NCBI GenBank assembly: GCA_018668195.1
Contig: JABITU010000151.1
Location: 1-5,267 of the forward strand
DNA length: 5,267 nucleotides
DNA from: Tateyamaria sp.
GTDB taxonomy: Bacteria; Pseudomonadota; Alphaproteobacteria; Rhodobacterales; Rhodobacteraceae
Direction: 5' to 3'
Part shown: positions 1 through 5,267 of the stretch, piece by piece
Layout: each line of letters opens with the position of its first letter
Numbering within the stretch: position 1 is the first letter of the stretch
Program-made: the position numbers and the translations under genes
Notes under the pieces: model-generated
The model's database searches: none
Told to the model about the DNA's origin: nothing
The model's input: the letters and a program-made list of their open reading frames with translations, nothing else

Positions 1-114
1 CGTTGTAAATTCATTCGGGGGTAATTTTGTTTGCCAGCACTAATTGAGGAAGCAGATATTTCTTAGGCTAAGCGCCAACGACTGCTATGCGGACAAAGCC
101 GACATTCTATCTCG
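1..114. other. Left flank, no gene recognised
   Basis: This stretch lies downstream of the stop codon of the minus-strand regulator. It contains an 11-base symmetrical motif (CTTAG-G-CTAAG, 62-72) and a weak five-base-pair stem at 112-126 that overlaps the regulator stop codon. Neither is followed by a T-run on the minus strand, so I do not call a terminator. The only open frame reading into it on the plus strand runs antisense over the regulator and looks like a shadow. Confidence 0.4.
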
Positions 115-1167
115 TTATTCGAACGACTGCTTTGAATCATATCCCTGGATGCTCGATGCACGCACGACGATTTTAGGGCTTGGCGCGGCAACAACTGACG
201 CACGCTTATGCCCGTCAATAATCTCGATCAGCACTTCTGTGGCTGTCGTTGCAACGACGTCCAGTTTTAGGTCAATCGCCGTGAGTGCTGGAGCTTCGGT
301 ACGTGCGCGAACACCATCGTAGCGAGTGACGACACGGACTTCATCAGGGATACGCACATTCTGTGTCTTCAATGCGCGCATGACACCGGTCGCCATCGCA
401 TCAATCGGTGCGAGGACAGCATCAAAATGCACGCGGTCTGTTAGGAGCTTCGATATAGTGACTGCTGCACTTTCCTCAGCTGATTGTTCAGGTAGTGAGA
501 TGACATTTGCAGCCATCCCAATATCGGACGCCTTCCTTCGGTACACCTCTTGAAAGACAAGGTTGCTTTGCCGTGAGCTGGCGCCAACCACCAATGGAAA
601 ATTTTTTGCTCCAGTTTGAATTAAATGATCGAATAGGACTTCTGCCATCAGGCAGTAGTCCAAATCGACATAAGCGCTTGAAGACCCCACAGGCTTACCC
701 ACGCATACAGTGGGAACGCCAATGTTTTGCATGGTCGCAAGCACAGGGTCGTCCGTTTCAGGTTCCACTATAATAATGCCATCCATCGAGATGTTCTTGA
801 GCGTTGCTATGGGGTCATCAACAGGTGGGACCAAGACTAACGACATGTTGGCCTCAAGCGCCGCGACAGCCGCAGAGGCCGCGATTTCCATCAAGAATCC
901 CAGCTTTGATGCCCCAGCCGCAACTGCAACTGGCATAGACGAATAGATCGCGATTGTGTTTGCGCGTCCTGTCCGCATCCGACGCGCAGCCAGATTTGGG
1001 CGATATCCAAGCGTTTCAACGGCCTCTTGGATACGTCGCAGGGTCTCTTGGTCTACTCTCCTCTTTCCACTGATTGCGTTTGAGACCGTTCCTGCCGAAA
1101 CACCTGCGGCCCGAGCCACATCAACGACGGTGACGCGTTTATTTGGTCTTTCAAAAGCCTCAGTCAT
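115..1167 (-). CDS. LacI-family transcriptional regulator (probable repressor of the divergent operon)
   Basis: This 350-residue protein has the usual length and two-part layout of LacI/GalR regulators. An N-terminal helix-turn-helix covers about residues 11-33 (VTVVDVARAAGVSAGTVSNAI), with the recognition helix around S24-I32. A conserved linker (GYRPNLAARRMRTG, 54-67) follows. It includes the hinge helix that in this family inserts a side chain at the central CpG of the operator; here that position appears to be Met64 rather than the common Leu. Residues about 70-340 form the periplasmic-binding-protein-like effector and dimerisation domain, with the typical late motif around 249-285 (FDAVLAPIDAMATGVMRAL, then IPDEVRVVTRYDG, where many relatives have a GFDD-type motif). 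The start is chosen because the HTH begins about ten residues in, as expected; I see no strong Shine-Dalgarno. The gene is divergent from the ASST-transporter operon, and two CpG-centred palindromes lie in the shared intergenic region, so it probably represses that operon and perhaps itself. The effector is unknown; the family often senses sugars or related small molecules. Confidence 0.95.
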   Translation of the reverse strand: MTEAFERPNKRVTVVDVARAAGVSAGTVSNAISGKRRVDQETLRRIQEAVETLGYRPNLAARRMRTGRANTIAIYSSMPVAVAAGASKLGFLMEIAASAAVAALEANMSLVLVPPVDDPIATLKNISMDGIIIVEPETDDPVLATMQNIGVPTVCVGKPVGSSSAYVDLDYCLMAEVLFDHLIQTGAKNFPLVVGASSRQSNLVFQEVYRRKASDIGMAANVISLPEQSAEESAAVTISKLLTDRVHFDAVLAPIDAMATGVMRALKTQNVRIPDEVRVVTRYDGVRARTEAPALTAIDLKLDVVATTATEVLIEIIDGHKRASVVAAPSPKIVVRASSIQGYDSKQSFE

Positions 1168-1252
1168 CGTCTTTGCGCCCCGATAAAGTCTAATCTGCGG
1201 ATAGATGCCTAATATTTGTGCGGCTGTTGCGGCATGCGATCAGCGTATTCGT

Positions 1253-1264
1253 TAAAACGTTTTA
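1253..1264. promoter_or_regulatory. Operator 1 for the LacI-family regulator (predicted)
   Basis: TAAAACGTTTTA is a perfect 12-bp palindrome with a central CpG, the classic form of a LacI-family operator. It lies in the divergent region next to a LacI-family gene and overlaps the best -35-like hexamer (1261-1266). Binding here would be expected to hinder RNA polymerase. The match between regulator and site is inferred from position and form, not demonstrated. Confidence 0.75.
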
Positions 1265-1289
1265 CAGACTCAGTATCTGTTTGTAACGT
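1261..1289 (+). promoter_or_regulatory. Possible sigma-70 promoter of the operon
   Basis: TTTACA at 1261-1266 matches the -35 consensus at five of six positions. The candidate -10 elements are poor: TAACGT at 1284-1289 has a 17-base spacer but only three matches, and TGTAAC at 1282-1287 has four matches with a 15-base spacer. Position between and overlapping the operators is the main support. Transcription would start near 1295, giving a short leader. Confidence 0.35.
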
Positions 1290-1291
1290 CA

Positions 1292-1305
1292 TTAAAACGT
1301 TTTAA
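1292..1305. promoter_or_regulatory. Operator 2 for the LacI-family regulator (predicted)
   Basis: TTAAAACGTTTTAA is a perfect 14-bp palindrome with a central CpG. It shares a 13-base core with operator 1, and the centres are exactly 40 bp apart, close to four helical turns. It lies just upstream of the first operon gene, where transcription would be expected to start if the proposed promoter is right. Two such sites around one promoter fit repression by two dimers or by a looped tetramer; this is inference. Confidence 0.78.
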
Positions 1306-1321
1306 CGAATTGGATGCCAAG

Positions 1322-2446
1322 ATGCCTGATACCGCACACGACCTTCCAAACCAGATTACGATGTGTCGCCGGCAGATCGGCCTAACGGCTCATGACCCAG
1401 CTAGATCGGCAGGGGGATACACGCTTTATGCCCGGCAGACTGGTAGAGGCGTCGTCGATTTAATCGATATCGAAGGTAACAAGGTCCACAAATGGGACAT
1501 GCCCGTGCGCCCTGGTCGCGATGCGGTTATCCTGCCCAACGGCAATTTAGGGTATAACGGTAGTCACGCTACATCGGCTGCGCTTTACCCGGCTTGGGAC
1601 CTTTGGCACGGTGGCGACTTCTACGAGGTCACGCCAGATGGTGAGGTGGTCTGGCAATATGAGGATATGTTCCACCATCACGACGCACAGTGGCTGTCGT
1701 CAGGCAACTTGCTTTACACCGTGGCCGCACCTTTGCCAGCTAACAAGGCTGCACGAGTGACTGGGGGGGACCCAACAAAAGATGGCTCCGACGGAATCGT
1801 TCAATCCGACATTGTCCGCGAAGTAAACCGCGCCGGTGACGTGGTGTGGGAATGGCGCATTTGGGATCATATCGACCCGGCTAATTTGCCAGTGCATCCC
1901 AACTTTGATCGTCGGCATTGGCCCATGATCAACGGTGTGTCCGAAACCCGCGATGGGTTGGTTCTCATGAGCCTACGGACAACATCCGGTGTGATTGCAG
2001 TGAATAAGGCAACCGGTGCCATCGTCTGGCATGCTGGACCCGAAATCGTCGCTCAGCAACACACTCCGATTGAGATGGAAGGTGGCACGGTTCTGGTGTT
2101 CGACAATGGGAACCTGCGCCCCGGGATGTCGAACCCATATTCCCGCGCTGTAGAATTTGACCCCAAGTCTATGGAGGTCACGTGGAACTATACCGACCCA
2201 GCCCCTATTTCGTTCTTTTCGCCTTTCATGGGGGGGGCTGAGCGGCTTTGGAACGGTAACACGATGATCTGCGAGAGCGCTTTTGGTCGTCTGTTTGAGG
2301 TCACGCCTGACGGAACACTTGTTTGGGAATATGTGATCCCCGACTTCAACGAATATCCCACCCCGCTCAACAGTTTCATCAAAGGGTCTACCAACAGCTG
2401 TTTTCGTGCGCACCGGTATCAGGCGAGCGATGTGCCATGGCTGTAG
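1322..2446 (+). CDS. Arylsulfotransferase (ASST) family protein, beta-propeller type, no visible signal peptide
   Basis: About 374 residues, resembling the bacterial aryl-sulfate sulfotransferase family (Arylsulfotrans/Arylsulfotran_2), which moves a sulfuryl group from one phenolic sulfate to another phenol without PAPS. Propeller-like repeats of the form EVTPDGEVVWQY recur near residues 101, 165, 224, 277 and 325. Family landmarks are HHHD (118-121), QQH (245-247) before LVFDNGN (258-264), FMGGAERLWNGNTMICES (302-319) and a C-terminal FRAHRY (361-366). By motif comparison with E. coli AssT, H247 aligns with the sulfohistidine H436, H120 with H252, N204 with N358 and R219 with R374; the position of H356 appears to be Met202. 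The N-terminus shows no hydrophobic signal segment, unlike periplasmic AssT. The start is uncertain: ATG 1322 has a weak GGA seven bases upstream; TTG 1310 lies in operator 2's repeat arm; ATG 1361 is also possible, since the conserved region begins at RRQIGLTAHDP. First gene of the operon; donor and acceptor unknown. Confidence 0.85.
   Translation: MPDTAHDLPNQITMCRRQIGLTAHDPARSAGGYTLYARQTGRGVVDLIDIEGNKVHKWDMPVRPGRDAVILPNGNLGYNGSHATSAALYPAWDLWHGGDFYEVTPDGEVVWQYEDMFHHHDAQWLSSGNLLYTVAAPLPANKAARVTGGDPTKDGSDGIVQSDIVREVNRAGDVVWEWRIWDHIDPANLPVHPNFDRRHWPMINGVSETRDGLVLMSLRTTSGVIAVNKATGAIVWHAGPEIVAQQHTPIEMEGGTVLVFDNGNLRPGMSNPYSRAVEFDPKSMEVTWNYTDPAPISFFSPFMGGAERLWNGNTMICESAFGRLFEVTPDGTLVWEYVIPDFNEYPTPLNSFIKGSTNSCFRAHRYQASDVPWL
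1763..1769 (+). repeat. Seven-G homopolymer inside the ASST-like gene
   Basis: Seven consecutive G residues encode part of the Thr-Gly-Gly-Asp stretch. Runs of this length can be prone to slippage or sequencing error. The frame is intact as read here. Confidence 0.9.
2230..2237 (+). repeat. Eight-G homopolymer inside the ASST-like gene
   Basis: Eight consecutive G residues span the Met-Gly-Gly codons of the conserved FMGGAERL motif. The frame is intact as read and the downstream family motifs follow in the same frame, so the run length is probably correct. Confidence 0.9.
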
Positions 2447-2475
2447 TTGGACCAACACAGAACTGGACTAAGAAT

Positions 2476-2480
2476 GGAGG
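2476..2480 (+). promoter_or_regulatory. Strong Shine-Dalgarno that sets the permease start
   Basis: GGAGG lies five bases before ATG 2486. It overlaps the alternative ATG at 2474 and lies well downstream of the TTG at 2447 that directly follows the previous stop codon. It therefore favours 2486 as the true start. Confidence 0.8.
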
Positions 2481-2485
2481 CAGCC

Positions 2486-3244
2486 ATGCTGGAGGCATTT
2501 AAAAAAATCGGCCAATTAGTGCTCTCGCTCTCGGGCGTTGTCGTCATATGGTCGCTGTTTGCTAACTCGGGGTTCATTAACCAAAACCTCTTCCCCACGC
2601 CGGGTCAGGTTTGGCGCGCGGCGATTGATCTTTATCAGGACGGAGTTTTGATCAGCGATCTCAAGATTTCTCTAACACGGGCGGCCGTCGGATTTTCCAT
2701 CGGTGCGAGCCTTGGCATATTGCTTGGGTTGCTCACTGCGCGGGTCAAGATCGTGTCCATTGCATTGGAACCCTTCCTGAACTTACTGCGTCCCATCCCG
2801 GCCATCGCGCTAGTTCCCGTGGCTATCGTGTGGTTCGGTATTGGTGAGGGGTCCAAGTATTTCGTGATTTCTTACACCGTATTTTTAGCCGTTTGGCTGA
2901 ACACGCACGCGGGTGCCTCGAACGTCGCGAGCACCTACATCCGTGCGGCTCGATCTTTGGGGGCCAGCCGCGTCCGGGAGTTTTTTGAGGTAATCATCCC
3001 CGCCTCTGCGCCTATGATCTTTGTGGGCTTGCGTCTGGGTGCCGCGCTCGCGTTCCTTAGCCTTGTTGCGGCAGAGCTCAGTGGCGCGTCTGCTGGTATC
3101 GGGTTCCGTTTGCAGGATGCACGTCAGTTCATCCGCACAGACCGCATGTTCGTCGGTCTGATCCAACTTGGTATTCTGGGCGCGTTGCTGGACGCAGCTT
3201 TTGCCTATACCGGCCGCCGCCTTGTCCATTGGGAAAACGCGTAA
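2486..3244 (+). CDS. ABC transporter permease, sulfonate/nitrate/taurine type (SsuC/TauC-like)
   Basis: A 252-residue integral inner-membrane protein of the BPD_transp_1 (MetI-type) permease family, the typical length for SsuC/TauC/NrtB relatives. Hydrophobic segments are visible at about residues 10-27, 66-84, 98-118, 124-140, 178-197 and 222-241, consistent with six membrane helices. The cytoplasmic EAA-type coupling loop is clear at about 153-176 (RAARSLGASRVREFFEVIIP), which docks onto the ATPase. The family motif LFPTPGQVW follows the first helix, and LRPIPAIALVPVAIVWFGIG is the usual signature of this subfamily. It begins 39 bases after the ASST-like gene, and its stop codon overlaps the ATPase start by one base (TAATG), which indicates translational coupling. 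It presumably forms a homodimeric channel, since only one permease gene is present. The family fixes the class of solute (small organic or inorganic anions such as sulfonates) but not the substrate. Confidence 0.93.
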   Translation: MLEAFKKIGQLVLSLSGVVVIWSLFANSGFINQNLFPTPGQVWRAAIDLYQDGVLISDLKISLTRAAVGFSIGASLGILLGLLTARVKIVSIALEPFLNLLRPIPAIALVPVAIVWFGIGEGSKYFVISYTVFLAVWLNTHAGASNVASTYIRAARSLGASRVREFFEVIIPASAPMIFVGLRLGAALAFLSLVAAELSGASAGIGFRLQDARQFIRTDRMFVGLIQLGILGALLDAAFAYTGRRLVHWENA

Positions 3245-4032
3245 TGGACACCCAAACGGATATCGGCCGCATCGACATCAAAGGTGCTGAGGTCACGTTC
3301 AAGGCCTCTGGTGGACGCAAGATCGAAGCGCTTGCTGCCACCGATCTTGTGATTGAACCGGGGTCGTTCATCTCTCTTATCGGGCCATCTGGTTGTGGTA
3401 AATCTACGCTGCTCAATGCGGTGGGAGGTTTTGTCCCGCTGACTACTGGCACAATCGAACTGGATGGCGATCCCGTTGTAGGGATCAACCCAGACGTCGG
3501 CGTCGTCTTCCAGCAATACGCGTTATTCCCGTGGTTCACAGCGCTCGGCAACGTGATGTTTGCGCTGAAGCGCTTCAAGTTGAGCAAAGAAGAACGATTG
3601 GAACGCGCGTATGCCGCGTTGAAAGAAGTGGGTCTTGAAGGGCGGGAAAAGACCTATCCTGGCCAGTTGTCTGGGGGCATGCGGCAGCGTGTGGCGCTTG
3701 CACGTGTCTTTGTGACCTCACCCAAGGTCTTATTGATGGATGAACCTTTTGGCGCGCTGGACGCCCAGACCCGAGTCGCGATGCACGAAATCCTTCTGCG
3801 GATCTGGGAGGCGCATCGCACAACTGTGCTGTTCGTGACCCATGACGTTGATGAGGCGCTCATTTTGTCGGACCGCGCCCACATCATGAGCGCAGGCCCG
3901 GGCCGCATCATTGAAACAATGGACGTTACCCAAGAGCGCCCCCGCCACGTCGACAATATCGGGCCCGGCTTCCTGACGGCTCGCAACCATATCATCCGGC
4001 TGCTGCGTCAGCCCGGTGCTGAAGACCATTGA
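3244..4032 (+). CDS. ABC transporter ATP-binding protein, sulfonate/nitrate/taurine type (SsuB/TauB-like)
   Basis: A 262-residue ATPase that powers the importer from the cytoplasmic face. All nucleotide-binding motifs are present and intact: Walker A GPSGCGKST (47-55), Q-loop Q90 in VFQQYALFPW, ABC signature LSGGMRQR (142-149), Walker B VLLMDE (162-167) followed by PFGALD (168-173), and H-loop H200 in FVTHDVDEAL. The ALFPW stretch after the Q-loop and the PFGALDAQTR sequence are typical of the TauB/SsuB/NrtD group. I chose ATG 3244, which overlaps the permease stop and has a GGGA nine bases upstream, over the TTG at 3229 inside the permease gene. The binding-protein gene begins 30 bases after its stop. 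No C-terminal regulatory domain is visible, so activity is probably controlled by substrate delivery and transcription. Confidence 0.95.
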   Translation: MDTQTDIGRIDIKGAEVTFKASGGRKIEALAATDLVIEPGSFISLIGPSGCGKSTLLNAVGGFVPLTTGTIELDGDPVVGINPDVGVVFQQYALFPWFTALGNVMFALKRFKLSKEERLERAYAALKEVGLEGREKTYPGQLSGGMRQRVALARVFVTSPKVLLMDEPFGALDAQTRVAMHEILLRIWEAHRTTVLFVTHDVDEALILSDRAHIMSAGPGRIIETMDVTQERPRHVDNIGPGFLTARNHIIRLLRQPGAEDH

Positions 4033-4062
4033 AATCGAACCCAACTATGCAAAGGAAAACAA

Positions 4063-5034
4063 ATGAACCTAACGTTTAGACACGCACTTACAGGATTGGC
4101 CGCTTCCCTTCTGGCCAGCACCGCTTTGGCTGATATGACCGCCGTGACCATTGGCGGTGGCCCCTATCTGGATATCCCGCAGCTTTCCGTTGCGATGGAC
4201 CAGAATCTTTGGGCTGAAAATGATCTGGAGGCTGAGGTGATCGCCTTCCGCACCGGACGTTCTGCGTTCGAAGCGCTCTTGGGCGGGCAACTCGACTTCG
4301 CCTTCATGGCGGAATTCCCTGCGGTTATCGGCGCGATGCAAAAACAAGAGTTTCGCGTGATTGCTGAGATGTCCCAATATACTGCGACACGCATCATCCA
4401 TGGTGGCGATCCTGAAATCGACACCATCGCCGAATTGGACGGCATGAAAGTTGGCCTAACGGCGGGTACGAACGTGCATTACATGTTCGAAAACGAAGTC
4501 GCAGCTACGGGAATCGAGGTCGAAATTGTTTCGGTTGGTCCGCCTGATATCGTTCCAGCATTGGCGCGCGGCGACATTGACGCTGGTGCGATGTTCCCAT
4601 CATTCTATGCTGGGGCAGCAGAGGTTTTGGGCGACGCCTATCAAGAAATTCCCGTCGACAGCTACGGCACGCATTTTATCCTCGTCGCCACGCAAGAGAT
4701 GGTCGATGAAAACCCTGATGTAGTGACTGCCGTCCTCGCCTCTCTCTATGCTGGAGAGCAGGTTGTGATCTCCGATCCTGCCGCCTCGCACCAGTCAGTG
4801 TCGAACGTTCTGGGCGGCACGCTGTCGCCCGAAGACGTCGCAGCGGCCTCGGTCAACTACAATTTCAACATGCAGCTCAACAAAGAGCTGTTGGAGTTGA
4901 TGGTGGATGAGGGTGCGTGGATCATTGAACGTGGTTCTATCGAAGGTGAACCCCCGACTGTGGAGTCGATTGCACCGTTCATCGACGGCTCTTTTCTGTC
5001 CGGGATAGATGCCAGCCGCGTGACGCTGGAATAA
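4063..5034 (+). CDS. Periplasmic substrate-binding protein, NMT1/SsuA/TauA-like
   Basis: A 323-residue exported protein. Residues 1-23 form a signal peptide (R6, H7, then a hydrophobic core to L17, ending in ALA), with likely cleavage before D24. There is no lipobox cysteine, and indeed no cysteine at all, so it should be a soluble periplasmic protein. The mature part has the two-lobed layout of the NMT1/SsuA family: an opening strand VTIGGGPYLDIPQLSVAMDQ with LW at 49-50, the conserved FRTGRSAFEALLGGQLDFAF region (62-81), LDGMKVGLTAGTNVHYMF (125-142), and ALARGDIDAGAMFPSF (166-181). These loops (around 30-40, 63-67, 82-86, 134-138 and 175-181) usually line the ligand pocket. The start is well supported by AAGGA at 4052-4056, six bases upstream. 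It is the last gene before the terminator and completes a full importer. Ligand is unknown; a sulfonate or sulfate ester fits the ASST neighbour but is inference. Confidence 0.93.
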   Translation: MNLTFRHALTGLAASLLASTALADMTAVTIGGGPYLDIPQLSVAMDQNLWAENDLEAEVIAFRTGRSAFEALLGGQLDFAFMAEFPAVIGAMQKQEFRVIAEMSQYTATRIIHGGDPEIDTIAELDGMKVGLTAGTNVHYMFENEVAATGIEVEIVSVGPPDIVPALARGDIDAGAMFPSFYAGAAEVLGDAYQEIPVDSYGTHFILVATQEMVDENPDVVTAVLASLYAGEQVVISDPAASHQSVSNVLGGTLSPEDVAAASVNYNFNMQLNKELLELMVDEGAWIIERGSIEGEPPTVESIAPFIDGSFLSGIDASRVTLE

Positions 5035-5089
5035 GGGTCGCGCTCACTTACAGAGGGTTGGCGTGCCATTCGGGCGTCGACCCTTTTTT
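5033..5089 (+). terminator. Rho-independent terminator of the operon
   Basis: AAGGGTCG (5033-5040) pairs perfectly with CGACCCTT (5078-5085). The stem extends by CGC/GCG (5041-5043 with 5074-5076) past a one-base bulge, and it runs into six T residues (5084-5089). The interior holds a small possible hairpin (TGG 5059-5061 with CCA 5066-5068). The stem begins inside the TAA stop codon of the binding-protein gene. The T-run is only on the plus strand, so it serves this operon. Confidence 0.8.
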
Positions 5090-5267
5090 GCTTCTGCGCA
5101 ATCATGATTCGATGGTCAGTTTTGTAGCGATGCAAAGAAAAATAGTCGCTTTAAGTCATACTCGATCCGTCCCAATCCTTAATTCTGTCCGTTCTATTTC
5201 ATAACCCTTCGCCTTCTTGCCTGGGCTCGGGTAAGACACGGTTCCAGCGATACGCATTATACGACTA
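5090..5267. other. Right flank, no gene recognised
   Basis: After the terminator there is no supportable gene, RNA gene or mobile-element end. A 10-bp palindrome AATCATGATT (5100-5109) and a weak AGCGA/TCGCT stem (5126-5130 with 5146-5150, 15-base loop) are present but have no further support. The stretch is probably intergenic DNA continuing beyond the window. Confidence 0.4.

Larger units (their letters stand above)
1247..1310. repeat. 18-bp perfect inverted repeat carrying two mirrored operators
   Basis: The left arm ATTCGTTAAAACGTTTTA (1247-1264) is the exact reverse complement of the right arm TAAAACGTTTTAACGAAT (1293-1310), with a 28-base spacer. Each arm contains a near-palindromic operator core, so the whole arrangement is symmetric about 1278/1279. 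The identity extends beyond each core on the outward side only (ATTCG and CGAAT). This suggests two oriented protein-binding sites rather than a chance palindrome. Confidence 0.85.
1168..1321. promoter_or_regulatory. Divergent intergenic control region
   Basis: This region separates the minus-strand LacI-type regulator from the plus-strand operon. Its right half carries two operator-like palindromes and a possible sigma-70 promoter. Its left half (1168-1246) must contain the regulator's own leader and promoter, but I found no convincing -35/-10 pair on the minus strand. The operators lie roughly 85-140 bases upstream of the regulator start, so autoregulation is possible but not shown. Confidence 0.75.

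Noticed and set aside
112..126. TCGTT/AACGA stem as terminator of the LacI gene
   Set aside because: Five base pairs only, and no T-run follows on the minus strand.
2446..2456. GTTGGACCAAC as a hairpin or attenuator between the ASST-like gene and the permease
   Set aside because: Only a four-base-pair stem with a three-base loop and no T-run; too weak to propose a regulatory role.
1973..2458. 161-residue open frame on the minus strand
   Set aside because: It lies fully antisense to the ASST-like gene, whose family motifs run through the whole stretch. Its composition is unlike a folded protein and it has no recognisable domain.
3129..3587. 152-residue open frame on the minus strand
   Set aside because: Antisense to the permease end and the ATPase Walker A region, which are both clearly coding on the plus strand; a codon-bias shadow.
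4071..4076. AACGTT near the binding-protein start as an internal operator
   Set aside because: The flanks do not extend the palindrome and match the operator core at only about seven bases; likely chance.
4803..4810. GAACGTTC palindrome as a third operator
   Set aside because: It shares only the AACGTT centre with the two real candidates, lacks the A/T-rich flanks and lies deep within the binding-protein gene.
5200..5267. Possible tRNA fragment or mobile-element end at the right edge
   Set aside because: GGTTCCAGC resembles a T-arm only superficially, no acceptor or anticodon stem can be drawn, and no terminal inverted repeat is seen.
1..5267. CRISPR array, insertion sequence or phage genes
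   Set aside because: No regularly spaced repeats, transposase or phage-type motifs are present in any frame; the window is filled by five ordinary metabolic and regulatory genes.

Overview
The window looks like chromosomal DNA of an alphaproteobacterium, most likely a Rhodobacterales (roseobacter-type) species. This is an inference from protein style, moderate GC (spot-counted lines mostly in the fifties of percent) and gene content; there is no rRNA or other marker to settle it.

Layout: positions 1-114 hold no supportable gene. A LacI-family repressor gene lies on the minus strand (115-1167). A short divergent intergenic region follows (1168-1321). It holds two near-identical LacI-type operators (cores centred at 1258/1259 and 1298/1299, exactly 40 bp apart) arranged as mirror images, so that the presumed promoter sits inside an inverted repeat spanning 1247-1310. 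On the plus strand four genes follow closely: an arylsulfotransferase-family (ASST, beta-propeller type) protein, then the permease, ATPase and periplasmic binding protein of an ABC importer of the sulfonate/nitrate/taurine (SsuABC/TauABC/NrtABC) family. A rho-independent terminator begins at the last stop codon (5033-5089). The last ~180 bases hold nothing I can support.

How the genes may work together: the binding protein captures a small, probably anionic organic solute in the periplasm, and the permease/ATPase pair imports it. The ASST-like enzyme, which has no visible signal peptide, could then move a sulfuryl group between phenolic compounds in the cytoplasm. The divergent LacI-type protein probably represses the operon through the two operators and releases when it binds an inducer. 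The gene families are clear from sequence. The substrate, the direction of sulfuryl transfer and the inducer are not. The combination of a LacI repressor, a signal-less ASST-like protein and an SsuABC-type importer, with no visible desulfonating monooxygenase, dioxygenase or sulfatase, is the most interesting aspect of the window.
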